Part shown: in pieces, positions 62,086 to 64,000 of the stretch
How the letters are laid out: every line of letters begins with the position of its first letter
How positions within the stretch are numbered: position 1 is the stretch's first letter
Source: an uncultured Lachnospiraceae bacterium
GTDB lineage: Bacteria; Bacillota; Clostridia; Lachnospirales; Lachnospiraceae
Assembly: GCA_902761585.1 (NCBI GenBank)
Contig: CACWKX010000011.1
Span: forward strand, 1-64,000
DNA: 64,000 nt
Reading direction: 5' to 3'
Made by a program: the position numbers and the translations under genes
Notes under the pieces: model-generated
Told to the model about the DNA's origin: nothing
The model's database searches: none
The model's input: only the letters and a program-made list of their open reading frames with translations

Positions 62086-63285
62086 TCAGCCATCCAGCGC
62101 ATCCTTCATCCGATCAACAAAACTTTTTTTCTTTTTCTTCTTCCCTGTCTCAGGTGAAGCTCCGTTCGCCGCATCCTCGCCGGCAGAAAGACTTCTGTCC
62201 GATGCCGCATCAAACTGCTCCAGAAGCTCCTTTGCCTCACTGCTGAGCTTCACTGGTGTACGGACAATCAGCGTCACATACTGATCCCCCCGGCCGACTC
62301 TGCCGCGCACGTCCGGAACACCCTTTCCCTTCAGACGGACCCTCGTGCCAGACTGCGTTCCGGGCTTGACGCTGTATGAAATATCTCCGTCCACCGTGCG
62401 GATCATAATATCCGCTCCCAGCGCTGCCTGCGCGAACGTGATATCCTTATTTGAGAACAGATCGAGGTTCTGGCGAACAAACTGCGGATCACGTGCAACG
62501 GATACCTCCACCAGAAGATCTCCTCTTGGTCCGCCATTGACGCCCGGCTCCCCCTTTTCCCGGATGCGGATTGCCTGCCCGTCGTCAATCCCGGCAGGTA
62601 TCCGGACCTCTATGGTTTTTTTGTTCATGACATAGCCCGTTCCATGGCAGTTCGGGCACTTGTCCTCGATCACCTTACCGGTTCCGCGGCAGTCCGGGCA
62701 GGGCTGAACATTCTGCATCATCCCGAACATGGTCTGCTGCGTATACACAACCTGCCCTCTGCCCTTGCACTTCGGACAGATCTTCGGGGCAGTCCCGGGC
62801 TTTGCACCTGTCCCATGGCAGTTCGGGCACTCATCCTTGATCATGACGTCGATCGTCTTGGAGCAGCCTTCAATCGCCTCCATGAACGTGATGCTGACGT
62901 GCGTCCGGACATTTGCGCCCTGCATCGGGCGGTTCGGGTTCGCACTTCTTCTTCCGCCACCGAATAAATCGCCGAAGATTCCTCCAAGTCCCAGATCGCT
63001 GAAGATATCCTGGAAATCAGCAGAGTTAAAATCAAACCCACCTCCGCCGGCGGAGCCATCGAATGCTGACATGCCGAACTGGTCATACTGTCTTCTCTTC
63101 TCTTCATTGCCGAGAACCGCATACGCCTCCGAGGCTTCCTTGAACTTGTCCGCTGCTTCGGCATTGCCGGGATTCATATCCGGATGATATTTCTTCGCCA
63201 GCTGGCGATATGCCTTCTTGATCTCCTCTTCACTGGCACTCCTGCTGACGCCCAGCACTTCGTAGTAATCTCTCTTCTCTGCCAT
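62086..63285 (-). CDS. dnaJ: Chaperone DnaJ
   Basis: 399 residues from the ATG at 63285 with GGGAGAA upstream. Type I layout: J domain (about 1-70) with [10 protein letters not shown], glycine/phenylalanine-rich linker ([15 protein letters not shown]), zinc domain with four CxxCxGxG repeats ([32 protein letters not shown]), C-terminal substrate domain. The last 40 residues are a non-standard tail ending with a lysine run (GKKKKKKSF). Co-chaperone of the DnaK encoded directly upstream. Confidence 0.97.
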   Translation of the reverse strand: MAEKRDYYEVLGVSRSASEEEIKKAYRQLAKKYHPDMNPGNAEAADKFKEASEAYAVLGNEEKRRQYDQFGMSAFDGSAGGGGFDFNSADFQDIFSDLGLGGIFGDLFGGGRRSANPNRPMQGANVRTHVSITFMEAIEGCSKTIDVMIKDECPNCHGTGAKPGTAPKICPKCKGRGQVVYTQQTMFGMMQNVQPCPDCRGTGKVIEDKCPNCHGTGYVMNKKTIEVRIPAGIDDGQAIRIREKGEPGVNGGPRGDLLVEVSVARDPQFVRQNLDLFSNKDITFAQAALGADIMIRTVDGDISYSVKPGTQSGTRVRLKGKGVPDVRGRVGRGDQYVTLIVRTPVKLSSEAKELLEQFDAASDRSLSAGEDAANGASPETGKKKKKKSFVDRMKDALDG

Positions 63286-63413
63286 ATATTCTCCCGATTG
63301 ATCCGGCTGCCTGCAGAACACTCTTTCCTATTCCGCCGTATCCGGACATGGTTTAAGCCGCCGTCACACACTTCGTGACGGCAGCTTCCTGTTTCAGATA
63401 TCTGTTATCCCGG

Positions 63414-64000
63414 TCAGACCTCACGGTAGTCGCCATCGACGACATCGTCATCCTTGCCGCCCTGACTGCCGCCTGCATTCTGCGGGCCTGCCTGCGGACC
63501 TGCGCCTGCACCAGGTCCTGCCTGAGTCTGCGTCTGCTGATATACCTTCTCGAAAAGCTTCTGCGCACTGTTCATCAGCTTCTCTCTTCCGGCCTTCAGC
63601 TCATTGACCTGCTCATCCGTGATATCATCCCCGCACTTTGCGATGGTGTCCTTCAGAGACTTGAGGTCTGCCTCAACTGCAGCCTTGTCTGCCGCATCAA
63701 TCTTGTCGCCGACCTCCTGCATTGCCTTCTCCGTCTGGAAGACCATGGCATCTGCATCATTCTTCGTATCGATTGCTTCCTTCTTCTTCTTGTCCTGCGC
63801 CTCATACTCAGCCGCCTCTTTGACAGCCTTGTTGATCTCGTCATCGGACATGTTGGAGCCGGAAGTAATCGTGATGTGCTGCTCTTTTCCGGTACCCAGA
63901 TCCTTTGCGGAAACATTCACGATGCCATTTGCATCGATATCAAACGTGACCTCGATCTGCGGCACACCTCTTCTTGCTGGCGGGATTCCATCGAGACGGA
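63414..64000 (-). CDS. dnaK: Chaperone DnaK, C-terminal part (runs off the window)
   Basis: Only the 3' part is present. The frame is open to the window edge and reads [20 protein letters not shown] at its beginning, which is the substrate-binding beta domain of DnaK. The helical lid follows ([23 protein letters not shown]), then the glycine- and alanine-rich flexible tail and a C-terminus of [11 protein letters not shown]. About 195 codons are visible. dnaJ follows after 128 bp; an inverted repeat (GCCGTCAC/GTGACGGC, about 63359-63384) lies in that gap. Confidence 0.97.
   Translation of the reverse strand, partial: RLDGIPPARRGVPQIEVTFDIDANGIVNVSAKDLGTGKEQHITITSGSNMSDDEINKAVKEAAEYEAQDKKKKEAIDTKNDADAMVFQTEKAMQEVGDKIDAADKAAVEADLKSLKDTIAKCGDDITDEQVNELKAGREKLMNSAQKLFEKVYQQTQTQAGPGAGAGPQAGPQNAGGSQGGKDDDVVDGDYREV

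Noticed and set aside
1..64000. CRISPR arrays, tRNA or rRNA genes, phage or plasmid functions
   Set aside because: No regularly spaced repeats, no tRNA cloverleaf or rRNA signature, and no integrase, capsid, replication or toxin-antitoxin genes were recognised.

Overview
The window reads as chromosome of a strictly anaerobic Firmicute of the Clostridia, most like a gut Lachnospiraceae member (inference). Support comes from a single-chain pyruvate:ferredoxin oxidoreductase, pyruvate phosphate dikinase, an oxygen/superoxide defence set (superoxide reductase fused to flavodoxin, rubredoxin, four-domain flavodiiron protein), a YesM/YesN-type two-component system beside a sugar transporter, an era/recO/glyS/ppdK neighbourhood, and strong AGGAGG-type ribosome binding sites. 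No rRNA, tRNA, CRISPR array, intact insertion sequence or phage gene was found.

Layout. (1) 1-14.4 kb is an accessory glycan locus, visibly AT-richer than most of the rest. A minus-strand operon carries a sugar-binding protein, two permeases, a MetC-like PLP C-S lyase, a GH36 alpha-galactosidase and a YihS-type sugar isomerase. Next to it lie a GH-like protein of unknown function and a divergent GH38 alpha-mannosidase. (2) 14.9-23.4 kb holds a beta-lactamase-fold serine hydrolase, a btuFCD cobalamin importer under a complete cobalamin riboswitch, the superoxide reductase-flavodoxin fusion, and a sdaA-yfcE-udk set in which udk lacks most of its P-loop. (3) 23.5-35.1 kb is housekeeping: ppdK behind a structured leader, glyS, a lipoprotein, era, recO, an M16C protease, a TIGR01906 membrane protein and a YitT protein. 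(4) 35.3-43.8 kb is an alpha-xyloside locus: two permeases, a binding protein and a YicI-type GH31, divergent from a YesM/YesN two-component system. (5) 43.9-64 kb holds PFOR, an ABC-F ATPase, carAB, an acetyltransferase, a methyltransferase/HAD pair, an inverted-order GH3 beta-glucosidase, rubredoxin, the flavodiiron protein, dnaJ and the 3' part of dnaK.

How it fits together. Two ABC-plus-glycosidase loci import oligosaccharides and cut galactose-, mannose- and xylose-containing side chains inside the cell. Neither locus encodes an ATPase, so a shared one must be encoded elsewhere. Sugars feed glycolysis, PPDK and PFOR. Reduced ferredoxin and rubredoxin can supply the oxygen and superoxide reductases.

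Best leads: the C-S lyase translationally coupled into a sugar operon (compare E. coli MalY), the superoxide reductase-flavodoxin fusion, the uncharacterised GH-like protein, the damaged udk P-loop, the ppdK leader RNA, and the PFOR promoter built into an upstream terminator hairpin. All calls come from reading the sequence without database searches.
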